In this document: positions 33,474 through 45,296 of the stretch, piece by piece
How the letters are laid out: every line of letters starts with the position of its first letter
Position numbering within the stretch: position 1 is the first letter of the stretch
Assembly (NCBI GenBank): GCA_024688365.1
Contig: JAILEG010000012.1
Coordinates: 1 to 64,000, forward strand
Length of the DNA stretch: 64,000 bases
Origin: Prevotella sp.
Lineage (GTDB): Bacteria; Bacteroidota; Bacteroidia; Bacteroidales; Bacteroidaceae
Direction: 5' to 3'
Position numbers and translations under genes: made by a program
Notes under the pieces: model-generated
Database searches by the model: none
Told to the model about the DNA's origin: nothing
What the model saw: the letters and a program-made list of their open reading frames with translations, nothing else

Positions 33474-35054
33474 TCATCTTTTCTGCCACCACATAGGTGT
33501 AGCATAGTCATCCTTACCTCCTAAAAGCTCCACGGCCTTATTATAGTTCTCACGATTATAAATCTGCTCATTCTTGTCATACGGAATACGGTTAGGTGTC
33601 AGCAACGTGTAACCGTTCGTACTTTGTGGTACGGGAAAAATCTTTGGATAACCCGTGCGCCGTATCTCGCACCATGCCTCCTGCCCGTTTGGAAACAGAG
33701 CTATCCACTTCTGCGTTATCAGACGTTCCATCTTTTTCTCTATAGGTGCATCATCCTCCCACTTCACGGTAATAGATGATACATGGGGACAGTCGCCGCC
33801 AAAACCGCCAGCAGCATCAACATAGTCAGCCTCGGTCAGCACATCATCAGCCAGATACTCAGCAACATGATCTGCTCCCCACTGCTCGAAGGAGAGCCTG
33901 ACTCCTTCCTCATAGTACTGCCGGGCTGTCCCCCCTCCCATGTTCCAGCCTTTCAGAATACCCTCTGCCTTACAGAAGGCCATTTCAGCTGCAGTCAGCC
34001 ACACACCGGGAGTCGTCTCCAATACGTTTGCCGTAGAGTAAAGTCGCTTGGCAAGCACATTGCTCCCTATCGCAGCTCCAGCCCTGCAGCCTATGAATCT
34101 TCTGTCACCTCTCACCTCTGACGGGGAAACATACTTTTCCAGTCTCGAATCCTTATAGCCTGTCATATAACTTTCCAGATCGGCACAGATGCGGCTGTCT
34201 CCCCATGAGACAGATGTTGTCCACAGCCCCGATTTGTTGTAGCTGATGGCACAGTTGTCCTCATTCATCTCTATCACGCCTTCCCTGACAGCCCGCTCTG
34301 CCAGCTGCCGCGCCATCTCCGGCTCGACACTGCTGATGCGAATGGCAATGCGGAGCTTCAGGGAGCTGGCAAACCGGCGCCATTTAGAGAAGTCGCCCTT
34401 GTAAACCTGATCATATGGAGCAAAGACCTCCTGCTCCTTCTTCAGGTTTTGATCAGCCAAGATATAGTCAGTGGCCTCCTGTAAGTCACTTATCAAATGC
34501 AGGTAGATGTCATGCTGTGAGGAATAGGCATCGGGATCCTTCTCATTCACACTGATAGGGAATGGACCGTAAATATCCGTCAGCCGCAGGAATGTCTGCG
34601 CACGGAGAATCAAAGCCAGGGCATAACTGATATTCTTCCTTCCATTCAGTCTGACGACCTCATTGAAGGCAGATACCAGCCCTGGTGCAAAAGAGGCAGG
34701 CCAGGCACACCAGTTGTTGCTGGCATTGAAGAGCGTATGGTTCTTCGGAAGTTCTTTCGTATAGGTAGTATAACGTCCAAGGTAGTTGCCCACGAAGTCT
34801 TCCATCGTCTGATAGATGTTTTCCTGTTCAGGAAAGGCCACTCCCTGCATCTGTATGAGGAAGGAGCCCACAGCATAGTTGTCACGTTTCAGCTCCTCTA
34901 TCGACAGTTTGTTGTCGGGACGGTTAAGCTCCACAAAATTGCCCGTACAGGAGACGAGAAGTACAATAAGGATGCTCAGCAGGAGAACCGTCCTATTCAA
35001 GGGAATCCTTCTACACCACCTCCAACATTTTCTTATTTTATTGCCTTTCGTCAT
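33474..35054 (-). CDS. SusD/RagB family outer membrane lipoprotein
   Basis: The 526-residue protein has a long basic n-region followed by a hydrophobic core and lipobox (LSILIVLLVSC). The mature part follows the SusD pattern: YALALILRAQTFLRLTDIYG, YGPFPISVNE, YLHLISDLQEATDYIL, and late RLITQKWIALFPNGQEAWCE and RRTGYP. It caps the SusC barrel at the surface and binds the glycan. It begins 4 bases after the SusC stop codon. The sequence resembles the divergent SusD-like branch rather than classical SusD. Confidence 0.93.
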   Translation of the reverse strand: MTKGNKIRKCWRWCRRIPLNRTVLLLSILIVLLVSCTGNFVELNRPDNKLSIEELKRDNYAVGSFLIQMQGVAFPEQENIYQTMEDFVGNYLGRYTTYTKELPKNHTLFNASNNWCAWPASFAPGLVSAFNEVVRLNGRKNISYALALILRAQTFLRLTDIYGPFPISVNEKDPDAYSSQHDIYLHLISDLQEATDYILADQNLKKEQEVFAPYDQVYKGDFSKWRRFASSLKLRIAIRISSVEPEMARQLAERAVREGVIEMNEDNCAISYNKSGLWTTSVSWGDSRICADLESYMTGYKDSRLEKYVSPSEVRGDRRFIGCRAGAAIGSNVLAKRLYSTANVLETTPGVWLTAAEMAFCKAEGILKGWNMGGGTARQYYEEGVRLSFEQWGADHVAEYLADDVLTEADYVDAAGGFGGDCPHVSSITVKWEDDAPIEKKMERLITQKWIALFPNGQEAWCEIRRTGYPKIFPVPQSTNGYTLLTPNRIPYDKNEQIYNRENYNKAVELLGGKDDYATPMWWQKR

Positions 35055-35057
35055 TGG

Positions 35058-38000
35058 CTAAAACTTTACGTTTACATAGAAGCCCAACGAACGCTGGCTG
35101 GGCTGCATGAAATAATCGAATCCCTGATAGTAAACATCCGTTGAGGGGGTCACCTCCGGGTCGTATGGCGCCTTCTTGTACAGCATGAGCAGGTTTCTTG
35201 CCGTCAGACCGAACGTTATCTTCGCCCCACGCACCAGTTTGCCTGTGGTATAGCTGATATAAGCCTCCTTGACCCTGGCATTTGTGGCACTATAGATGTA
35301 TTCAGCCCAGATGGGAGTCTCACCTCCAACGACCGAGTAATATTTCTCAGTTGACAGGAGTTGCTTGCCCACCAGTACACCTCCCTGATTACGTAGGTTG
35401 GCCGTCTTCCTTGAGACACCGTATGAGTCCATTATGGCCTGCGTCTGAGAGACACAGATTCCGCCAAGACGGGCCGTCAGCAGGATGCCCAACTCAAGCC
35501 CATTCCATGAGAATTTATTGTTCAGCCCGATACTGCCTTTCGGAAGGACTGAGCCGACATACCTCGGACTCTGAAGCTCCGTCTGCATCACCTGTCGGTC
35601 ATCATTGAGAAGGATGTTCCCCTGTCGGTCACGCCTGAAGTCGGTGAAGGTGTACAAATCACCCATCGTTCCCCCTTGGGTAAGGATAACCTCGCATCCG
35701 TTCAGTCCCCCTTGCCGCAAGATCTCGGCTGGATTATCAAGCAATTTGATTATCCTGTTCCGGTTCATGCTGTAGTTCATGCTCACATTCCAGTTGAAGC
35801 TGCCCCACGCCTTGTTATATCCTACAGCCAATTCCACACCTCGATTCCTGACGTTACCCGTCTGGATATATTCCCTGTCAAACTCCCCTCCAACAGTAAT
35901 ATTGCGGAGAAAGGTCTGATTCTTCGTATTCGACTGGTAGACTGACAGGTTCAGTGTGAGCGCATCCCGGAGAAACCGGGCTGAGAGACCAGCCTCCCAG
36001 GAGTTGGTCCGCTCGGGATAGAACGTATCAGGGAACTTGTAAGTCACAGTTTTATACGTTCCTGTAGAGGGAACATACTCATATCGCCAGTCTGAAGAGA
36101 TGTTGGGGGATATGGCAGAACCAACTGAAGCCCATGACGCACGCAACTTCAGATAATTGATGAATCGGGGCAGCCGCACCATCTCTGAGACGATGGCAGA
36201 CAGACCGACAGAGGGATAGAAGAACGACTGATGGGCAGTGTTGCTCAGTGCAGAGTCCCAATCGTTGCGGCCCGTCAAGGTGAGGTAGAGACGTTCATGC
36301 CATCCTATCTCAATATTTCCAAAGAGCGAATGGATGCCGTGCCGGGTATGGTCGTAGATTGGCCGGTTGTCACCAGACGGTTTGCCATAGTCAATGGCAT
36401 TGGGTGTGAAGATGTTGGACGGTGCCTTCAGACCACCCTGATGCCCTGTAACATCATAGGTAGTATAGGAGAAAGCCCCGCCAAGATTGGCTGACAGCGC
36501 AAATGCCCCCCAGTGACGACTGATGTCAGCCATCAAATCACCATAGAAAGCACGGTCATTGACCTTACAGTAACCATAATATCCATAGTCAGAGTGGGCA
36601 AATATATCCAAAGTTGAGGCATATCGCCGGTCATCCTGCCAGTTGGCAGCATCATCCCAACGGAACCGTGCCTCCAATCCAAACCAGTCAGTCACATGAT
36701 ATTTTGCATTGACATCGGCCAGATAGCGGTTCCGCTTGATGGTCTTCACCATCCGGTTGCACACCCAATAAGGGTTCTGCATCTTCAAGTCGTCACCGTA
36801 ATCCCAGTTCTGCAAAGAAATGCCACGTGCCACATCATACTTCTCAAAATCCTTTATGGCTCCAAAACTCTCACCACGGGGGAAGAGGTAGACGGATGTC
36901 AAGGGATTGAAATACTGCCCTTGTGCCAGCATGTTACGGTCACGTTCGCGGATGAACTTCAGGGAAAAAGTCAACCGGAGCCTGTCATTGAGCATGGATG
37001 ACACATTCTTGAAAGTCATGTTGTAACGCTTGAAGTCATTGTTGGGCACTATGCCGCTCGTACTGGCCATACCCAAAGAGAGATAGGTCTGGTTCCGTTC
37101 CGTACCTGTTGTCAACGTCAGATTGTTCATGAAATTGATACCTGTACGGAAGAAGTCAGCCGGATTGTAGCGCCCATAAGCCGATTGCTTCCGTTCACCC
37201 CAAGACTTCATTTCATTGGGACGGTTGATGTAGTCGTCCTGAAACTCCGGCAGAATGAAAGGAGAACTGAATTGCATACTCGTTGACAGCTCCAGCGACA
37301 TCTTCCCAGCCCTCCCTGACTTCGTCTTTATCATCACAGCACCCTGTGCCGCTGCCGAACCGTAGAGGGCCGATGCTGCTGGGCCACTGAGAACGGATAT
37401 GCTCTCAACATCGTCCGGATTAAGGTCGGCTATCCCCTCTGACCCGGGCTGAAAAGAATAGATGCCATTCTTGACATCATCATTGCTGCGATTGTTCACC
37501 GGAATACCATCAATTACATACAGCGGTTGGTTACTCTGTGCCAACGACTTGGGGCCTCTCATCACCACACGTGCCGCTCCACCCATTCCCGCAGCCGACT
37601 CGTTGATTGATGCACCAGCAATCTTTCCATTTAGTGCATTGGCAATATTGGCTGTCTTCACCGTGTTCACCTCATCAGCATCCAGCCGCTTTACGTTATA
37701 GTTCAGCGAGCGCCGTGACCTGCCTATACCCAATGCTGTAACAACAATATCACCCAATTCATAAAGACTCTCCCTCAGTACAATGGTCATCTGGTGTCTG
37801 CTGTCAGCCTCCTTCTCCACTGTATCAAAGCCAACACAGGAGAACATCAGCACCGGATGCGGATTGTCACTCTGCAATATGAACCTCCCATCCAGGTCAG
37901 CTACAGCATGCACCTTCGCCGCACCTTTCACCGTGACTGTTGTTCCTACAAGCGGGATTCCGGACACATCTCTGACCTGTCCACGAAATGTGAAGCTCAC

Positions 38001-38393
38001 AGGTTTCTCCTGATCTTTCTCCCTCGCTCTGTCACGGACTGTAGCTGACACAGCATCTGACCGGTTAGTGCGTGTAGGTTCCTCTCTCTTCAGATAGACT
38101 ATATTATCTATAATTCTATAGCTGATACCCGTGTTTTCAAACACCCTGTCTAATACAAAAGTGATAGGCAAATCACGGACAGAGACAGCATTGACAACTT
38201 GCCTGCCCAGCTCATCACTATAGAAGAAACGGTATTTGGTCTTCGATTTGATACGATGGATAACCGTCTTCAACATGGTACGGTCTGTTGTCAGTGACAC
38301 CTGGGCGGAAAGCTGCCGTCCTCCCACCACCACCAGGAAGAGGACAAGCAAAAAGCGAATAGCAAATAATCTTTGTGAACGATAGGTTTTCAT
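35058..38393 (-). CDS. SusC/RagA TonB-dependent transporter with N-terminal signalling (STN) domain
   Basis: The 1111-residue protein has an export signal and then an STN domain (residues about 30-105: LKTVIHRIKSKTKYRFFYSD, VLDRVFENTGISYRIID). A carboxypeptidase-regulatory-like repeat (FRGQVRDVSGIPLVGTTVTV) comes next. The plug follows (ARVVMRGPKSLAQSNQPLYV, VDGIPVNNRSND with I before it, VESISVLSGPAASALYGSAA), then the barrel ending GFYVNVKF. It imports a glycan with SusD. The STN domain is the known partner of FecR-type anti-sigma factors, and both fecR and the ECF sigma gene are divergent neighbours. Confidence 0.96.
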   Translation of the reverse strand: MKTYRSQRLFAIRFLLVLFLVVVGGRQLSAQVSLTTDRTMLKTVIHRIKSKTKYRFFYSDELGRQVVNAVSVRDLPITFVLDRVFENTGISYRIIDNIVYLKREEPTRTNRSDAVSATVRDRAREKDQEKPVSFTFRGQVRDVSGIPLVGTTVTVKGAAKVHAVADLDGRFILQSDNPHPVLMFSCVGFDTVEKEADSRHQMTIVLRESLYELGDIVVTALGIGRSRRSLNYNVKRLDADEVNTVKTANIANALNGKIAGASINESAAGMGGAARVVMRGPKSLAQSNQPLYVIDGIPVNNRSNDDVKNGIYSFQPGSEGIADLNPDDVESISVLSGPAASALYGSAAAQGAVMIKTKSGRAGKMSLELSTSMQFSSPFILPEFQDDYINRPNEMKSWGERKQSAYGRYNPADFFRTGINFMNNLTLTTGTERNQTYLSLGMASTSGIVPNNDFKRYNMTFKNVSSMLNDRLRLTFSLKFIRERDRNMLAQGQYFNPLTSVYLFPRGESFGAIKDFEKYDVARGISLQNWDYGDDLKMQNPYWVCNRMVKTIKRNRYLADVNAKYHVTDWFGLEARFRWDDAANWQDDRRYASTLDIFAHSDYGYYGYCKVNDRAFYGDLMADISRHWGAFALSANLGGAFSYTTYDVTGHQGGLKAPSNIFTPNAIDYGKPSGDNRPIYDHTRHGIHSLFGNIEIGWHERLYLTLTGRNDWDSALSNTAHQSFFYPSVGLSAIVSEMVRLPRFINYLKLRASWASVGSAISPNISSDWRYEYVPSTGTYKTVTYKFPDTFYPERTNSWEAGLSARFLRDALTLNLSVYQSNTKNQTFLRNITVGGEFDREYIQTGNVRNRGVELAVGYNKAWGSFNWNVSMNYSMNRNRIIKLLDNPAEILRQGGLNGCEVILTQGGTMGDLYTFTDFRRDRQGNILLNDDRQVMQTELQSPRYVGSVLPKGSIGLNNKFSWNGLELGILLTARLGGICVSQTQAIMDSYGVSRKTANLRNQGGVLVGKQLLSTEKYYSVVGGETPIWAEYIYSATNARVKEAYISYTTGKLVRGAKITFGLTARNLLMLYKKAPYDPEVTPSTDVYYQGFDYFMQPSQRSLGFYVNVKF

Positions 38394-38457
38394 TATTTCC
38401 AGGCAACTGAAGCAGCTAATGTTCAGTATTTATATCATGTACTTGAATTTGGTCGGA

Positions 38458-38465
38458 CAAAGATA
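38458..38465 (-). promoter_or_regulatory. -7-like box upstream of susC
   Basis: TATCTTTG on the reverse strand matches TAnnTTTG exactly, about 65 bases before the start codon. No TTTG lies at the -33 distance. GGTAAC about 30 bases upstream could instead be part of an ECF-type -35, so the sigma factor used is open. Confidence 0.5.
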
Positions 38466-38551
38466 GTCATTTATCAGTGTCCTGGAAAGGTGTTACCTGT
38501 CTTTTTACATAAATTAACCACATCCAATCCTATAAGAAGCACCAAAAGCCG

Positions 38552-38559
38552 TACCTTTG
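38552..38559 (+). promoter_or_regulatory. -7 box of the ECF sigma gene
   Basis: TACCTTTG matches TAnnTTTG exactly and lies 54 bases before the start codon. A -33 TTTG is not seen. Confidence 0.5.
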
Positions 38560-38612
38560 TAACATAACTATGTAGAAATAACCATCCACCGGGATGGAAA
38601 ACCATACTCACA

Positions 38613-39170
38613 ATGAAGCTACCGGAACAAAGGTTCAGACAAATATTCAGAGAGCAATATCCTGCCCTCTCCTTTTATGCTGCCCGGATTGTCAGTGACA
38701 ATGAGGCTGAGGATGTAGTTCAGGAGGCGTTCATGGAACTGTGGAAGCGCAAGGAGGACATTGAGAGCGAGAGCCACATCAAGGCTTTCTTGTATCGTAC
38801 TGTGTACACACGGGCACTCAACCTTGTCAAGCATCGTTCTGTGGTGAACAACTATTCGGAAGCAGCCAAGAAGGTAGAGCAGTTCCGTCTGAACTATTAC
38901 AACCCAGAGACAAACGATGTCATCAGCCACATAGAGAGCCTTGAACTCCGAAAGCACATCAACAATGCCATTGCTGACCTACCAGAGAAATGCAGGGAGG
39001 TGTTCACGCTCAGCTATCTGCATGACAGGAAGAATAAAGAAATAGCCGAGCAACTGGGCATCTCTGTAAGAACCGTAGAGGTACATATCTACAAGGCTCT
39101 GAAGATTCTCCGGGGCAAGCTGAAAGGAAGCATCTATCTCATTATAACATTTTTTATTATTTGCCACTAA
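38613..39170 (+). CDS. ECF-type RNA polymerase sigma factor
   Basis: The 185-residue protein has a sigma-70 region 2 (residues about 10-80: DNEAEDVVQEAFMELWKRKE, IKAFLYRTVYTRALNLVKHR). Region 4 (residues about 120-170: LPEKCREVFTLSYLHDRKNK, EIAEQLGISVRTVEVHIYKA) has the helix-turn-helix. Length is normal. It is followed 98 bases later by fecR and is divergent from the SusC/SusD pair, the usual arrangement for trans-envelope control. It should direct transcription of susC-susD, and perhaps of neighbouring glycosidase genes, when the SusC STN domain senses ligand. A hydrophobic tail (YLIITFFIICH) at the C-terminus is odd for a sigma factor. Confidence 0.94.
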   Translation: MKLPEQRFRQIFREQYPALSFYAARIVSDNEAEDVVQEAFMELWKRKEDIESESHIKAFLYRTVYTRALNLVKHRSVVNNYSEAAKKVEQFRLNYYNPETNDVISHIESLELRKHINNAIADLPEKCREVFTLSYLHDRKNKEIAEQLGISVRTVEVHIYKALKILRGKLKGSIYLIITFFIICH

Positions 39171-39267
39171 GTAAAAAGATTATCAGAGTTGTAATAAGAG
39201 TGAACAGCATTAAGTTCAATAAGGTAAAAACGTTTTCAGATAAAATTCTGAGTCATCAGAAATCAAA

Positions 39268-40245
39268 ATGAACACTATAAACGATAAAATCATCAAAGAC
39301 TATCTTGCCGGTAAAGCAACCGACAAGGAAATGGAGCAGCTGGCGGAATGGATGGAGCTGTCTGACGAGAACCGCAAGATGGTTTTCGATGCAGAGCTTG
39401 CCTACCATCTTGGCAAGCCGAACCCACTTGCAACTCGGCAGAAAATGGAAGAGGCAGAGACAATTCTCTTTGACAAGATTGATGACAACAAGCAGGTTAA
39501 ACGGCACATAAATCTGCACAGGTACCTGCGCTATGCTGCCGTCCTGCTGGTGACACTGGTTGCCGGAGGCGGTCTTCTCGCTCACTTTCTCAGCACAAAC
39601 AGGACCGTCACCGTAGCTGCACTTGATGATGTCAAGCAGATTACATTGCCTGACCACTCCACCGTATGGCTCAATAAAGGTGCTTCCATCAGCTACCCAG
39701 AGGATTTTGAGGGTGACGAGCGCAAGGTGAACATAAAAGGAGAGGCTCTTTTCCACGTCACAAAAAATCCCGACAAGCCATTCATTGTCAGCAGTCAAGG
39801 AGCATCAGCACGTGTCCTGGGAACAACATTCAACTTCAACGAGCATGGAAAAAGCGGCAATGAGGAAATCAGCCTGATAGAAGGACGGCTGGAGGTGACA
39901 GGTCAGCATGGCGAGGGAAAAGTGATTCTCAGCCCCAATCAGAAGGCAACCATCAACAAGGCTGGCAAGGCTATCAAACTGGAAAATGAATATGCTCCTC
40001 TAGAGGCTGTATGGCGTGACAACATGATACCTTTCACCAACATGCACATCACACAGATAGCACAGATTCTTGAACAGCTCTATGGTGACAAGATAACCAT
40101 TGACCCAAAGCTCGACAGGCAAAAAACCTACACGGGTGTCATTAAAAAGAGCAAGGACATACGGACTGTACTGGAGGGGCTCTCCTATACCATCTCCTTC
40201 CGATACACTATAGACAAAGGCAAGATAATCCTCTCGGCATACTAA
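39268..40245 (+). CDS. FecR family anti-sigma factor
   Basis: The 325-residue protein has a cytoplasmic N-terminal anti-sigma part (residues 1-80) and one membrane span at about 88-107 (YAAVLLVTLVAGGGLLAHFL). The periplasmic FecR domain shows QITLPDHSTVWLNKGASISY, INIKGEALFHVTKNPDKPF-like blocks and VLGTTFNFNEH. The C-terminal DUF4974-like part (AQILEQLYGDKITI, YTISFRYTIDKGKIIL) contacts the STN domain in this family. It holds the sigma factor inactive until SusC signals. Confidence 0.95.
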   Translation: MNTINDKIIKDYLAGKATDKEMEQLAEWMELSDENRKMVFDAELAYHLGKPNPLATRQKMEEAETILFDKIDDNKQVKRHINLHRYLRYAAVLLVTLVAGGGLLAHFLSTNRTVTVAALDDVKQITLPDHSTVWLNKGASISYPEDFEGDERKVNIKGEALFHVTKNPDKPFIVSSQGASARVLGTTFNFNEHGKSGNEEISLIEGRLEVTGQHGEGKVILSPNQKATINKAGKAIKLENEYAPLEAVWRDNMIPFTNMHITQIAQILEQLYGDKITIDPKLDRQKTYTGVIKKSKDIRTVLEGLSYTISFRYTIDKGKIILSAY

Positions 40246-40331
40246 GCCGGGAGATGTTCTCCTGCCAGCACCCCTACACCTAAATCAAAAGACCTGCCCG
40301 AAAGGACATTGAACGATATATCTTTATCTAA

Positions 40332-43412
<3,081 letters not shown>

Positions 43413-43418
43413 AGACTG

Positions 43419-43453
43419 ACGCCCCTACCGGTCATCACCGGTAAGGGCGTTTT
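43419..43453 (+). terminator. intrinsic terminator after GH2
   Basis: ACGCCCCTACCGGT (43419-43432) pairs with ACCGGTAAGGGCGT (43437-43450) with one mismatch around a CATC loop, followed by TTTTC. It starts 7 bases after the stop codon. Confidence 0.85.
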
Positions 43454-43501
43454 CATTATGGTTTGGTTATAACAAAGCCTTGCTATTCGCAACAAAGTAA
43501 G

Positions 43502-44155
43502 TTACAGAAAAGAAATCTGACCGAAGAAGTCGGGACAGTGAAAATCGGGAGAAGGCAAATCTATCGGGTTCCAAGAGAGAAAATGAGGACGGGGTGTACG
43601 GTCTCCACACTTGTAGAAATTTGCACGCATAGAAAGTCCAGCCAGGTTCTTTATCTCATGGCGGAAGAAGGAAGATACCGGAACGGCCAACGAAAGCTCC
43701 CATGTCTGCGCACCTCTCTTCATGCCAAAAGGCACACGCCCGAACGAAGCCCAACGGTCAATCTGCCCGAGAACAGCAGTTGGAGCTGCAGTCCTGCCCT
43801 CACGTGCCTGCCCGTTGCAGAGCAAGACAGTGCCGATGCAGTTACATTCCAGGTTATAATAACCACCTCTGTCATCAGGGCTGACAAAGAATTCACAGCA
43901 GGAGTCCTCCCAGACAGGGCCAAGATCGGCACCTGACACAGCTCTTGCGCCATCCTCCTCAACCCGATAATGAAGCAGGATGGCATCACTCTTATGGGCA
44001 ATGGCAAACTCCACACGGGGACAGTAAGGATAATCAACAGGCCAATCAATCGTCTCTATCCTATGGTAGACAACCTGTTCTGTCTTGAAAAGGTCTGGAA
44101 TATCAGCAGCTTTCACCTGCCGACAGGATAAGCGTTTCACCTCTATCTGTTTCAT
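43502..44155 (-). CDS. cytoplasmic CBM9-like protein
   Basis: The 217-residue protein resembles the carbohydrate-binding family 9-like domain (CBM9_2) of Bacteroidales: VEFAIAHKSDAILLHYRVEE, WEDSCCEFFVSPDDRGGYYN, MRANFYKCGD and FLSWNPI near the end. It has no signal peptide or lipobox, so it appears to be cytoplasmic, which is unusual for a carbohydrate-binding domain. It is the last gene of the six-gene reverse operon and overlaps the kinase gene by 4 bases. Its role there is unknown; binding a sugar or sugar phosphate made by the pathway, or a mutarotase-like job, are only guesses. Confidence 0.8.
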   Translation of the reverse strand: MKQIEVKRLSCRQVKAADIPDLFKTEQVVYHRIETIDWPVDYPYCPRVEFAIAHKSDAILLHYRVEEDGARAVSGADLGPVWEDSCCEFFVSPDDRGGYYNLECNCIGTVLLCNGQAREGRTAAPTAVLGQIDRWASFGRVPFGMKRGAQTWELSLAVPVSSFFRHEIKNLAGLSMRANFYKCGDRTPRPHFLSWNPIDLPSPDFHCPDFFGQISFL

Positions 44156-45249
44156 TGTCGCATGGTTTTATCAACAAAATCAGCCATCATCCTGTCATGC
44201 CGCCGCACGTCACGATAAAGGAGCAGCTGATTACGGGTACGGACAAGGTTATGCTCGGCATATTTTGTCTTGTAATAAATGTCACCATTGATATAGTCGG
44301 TGAGGAAACGGACACATTGCATATAGGGAAACAAGGCCACAGCATAAGACAGGTGGTTCACCTCAACAGGGGTCAGGAAACTGGCTGCCGATGAGAGATA
44401 ACCCTCAGTGAAAGAACAGAAGATGTCCTCCCTCAGCCCAACAGCCTGGAAATCGTCACTGTCCTCTGCCACATGGTTCGCCCCTGTACGGAGAAAATCA
44501 CCATAATCAGAGAACACAAAACTCGGCATCACCGTGTCGAGGTCGATGACACACAGCACCTTTCCTGCCGCATCGAAAAGCATGTTGTTCACCTTCGTGT
44601 CACAATGACAGATACGCTTGGGTAAGATACCTTCCCGATGGAGCCGCTCTGCCAGACACATCTCATCAGCATCACGCTCCAGCTCACTGATAATGTCGCC
44701 TACACTGCCTACCCGTCCTGCCACGTCATCACTGACAGCACTGCGTAATTGGCGCAGCCGAAGCTCCATATTATGAAAATCAGGAATAGTCTCGCCCAAT
44801 GTCACCCGCAAGTCAACCAGCATCCTCTCAAAGTCGCCGAATGTCTGCCCACAGCAGAAAGCACTGTCTGGAGTTATATCTTCCTTGGTGAAGGAGTCAG
44901 GAATAAACACGCTCATGCGCCAATAACGTCCTTCAGCATCCCGATGAAAAGTTCTGCCATCCATCGTCTCTATAAACCGGAGGCACCTGCGGTCTATATC
45001 CGCCACATGTTGCATCACCAATTTATGGCGAATGTGGGCAGTCACCTCCTCAATGTTACGCTGTAGGAGGCCGACATCGGTAAACACAGCATCGTTGATA
45101 CGCTGGAGAATATAGTCAGGACTGTCGGCCCCAGCTGTCGTCACCCGCAGAGTCTCGTTGATCAGCCCGTTGCCTATAGGGGCAATCGTCTCCACAGTCC
45201 CGCCGATGCGGAACTGAGAGACGATGTTCTTTAATTCGTTTTCCGTCAT
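44152..45249 (-). CDS. N-acetylhexosamine 1-kinase-like (NahK) phosphotransferase
   Basis: The 365-residue cytoplasmic protein has the aminoglycoside-phosphotransferase/choline-kinase fold. The N-lobe has IAPIGNGLINETLRV. The catalytic loop is HCDTKVNNMLFD (215-226), and the metal-binding motif is VIDLDTVMPS (234-243). This arrangement and length match NahK of Bifidobacterium and Bacteroidales, which phosphorylates GlcNAc or GalNAc at C1. Its operon makes GlcNAc through GH20 hydrolysis and Man-GlcNAc phosphorolysis (GH130), so GlcNAc-1-phosphate is the likely product. Other kinases of this fold cannot be fully excluded. Confidence 0.85.
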   Translation of the reverse strand: MTENELKNIVSQFRIGGTVETIAPIGNGLINETLRVTTAGADSPDYILQRINDAVFTDVGLLQRNIEEVTAHIRHKLVMQHVADIDRRCLRFIETMDGRTFHRDAEGRYWRMSVFIPDSFTKEDITPDSAFCCGQTFGDFERMLVDLRVTLGETIPDFHNMELRLRQLRSAVSDDVAGRVGSVGDIISELERDADEMCLAERLHREGILPKRICHCDTKVNNMLFDAAGKVLCVIDLDTVMPSFVFSDYGDFLRTGANHVAEDSDDFQAVGLREDIFCSFTEGYLSSAASFLTPVEVNHLSYAVALFPYMQCVRFLTDYINGDIYYKTKYAEHNLVRTRNQLLLYRDVRRHDRMMADFVDKTMRQ

Positions 45250-45296
45250 ATTCGTATATTTTTTGAGGGGCAGGGGGTCTTGGCTTGCCTCTTTAA

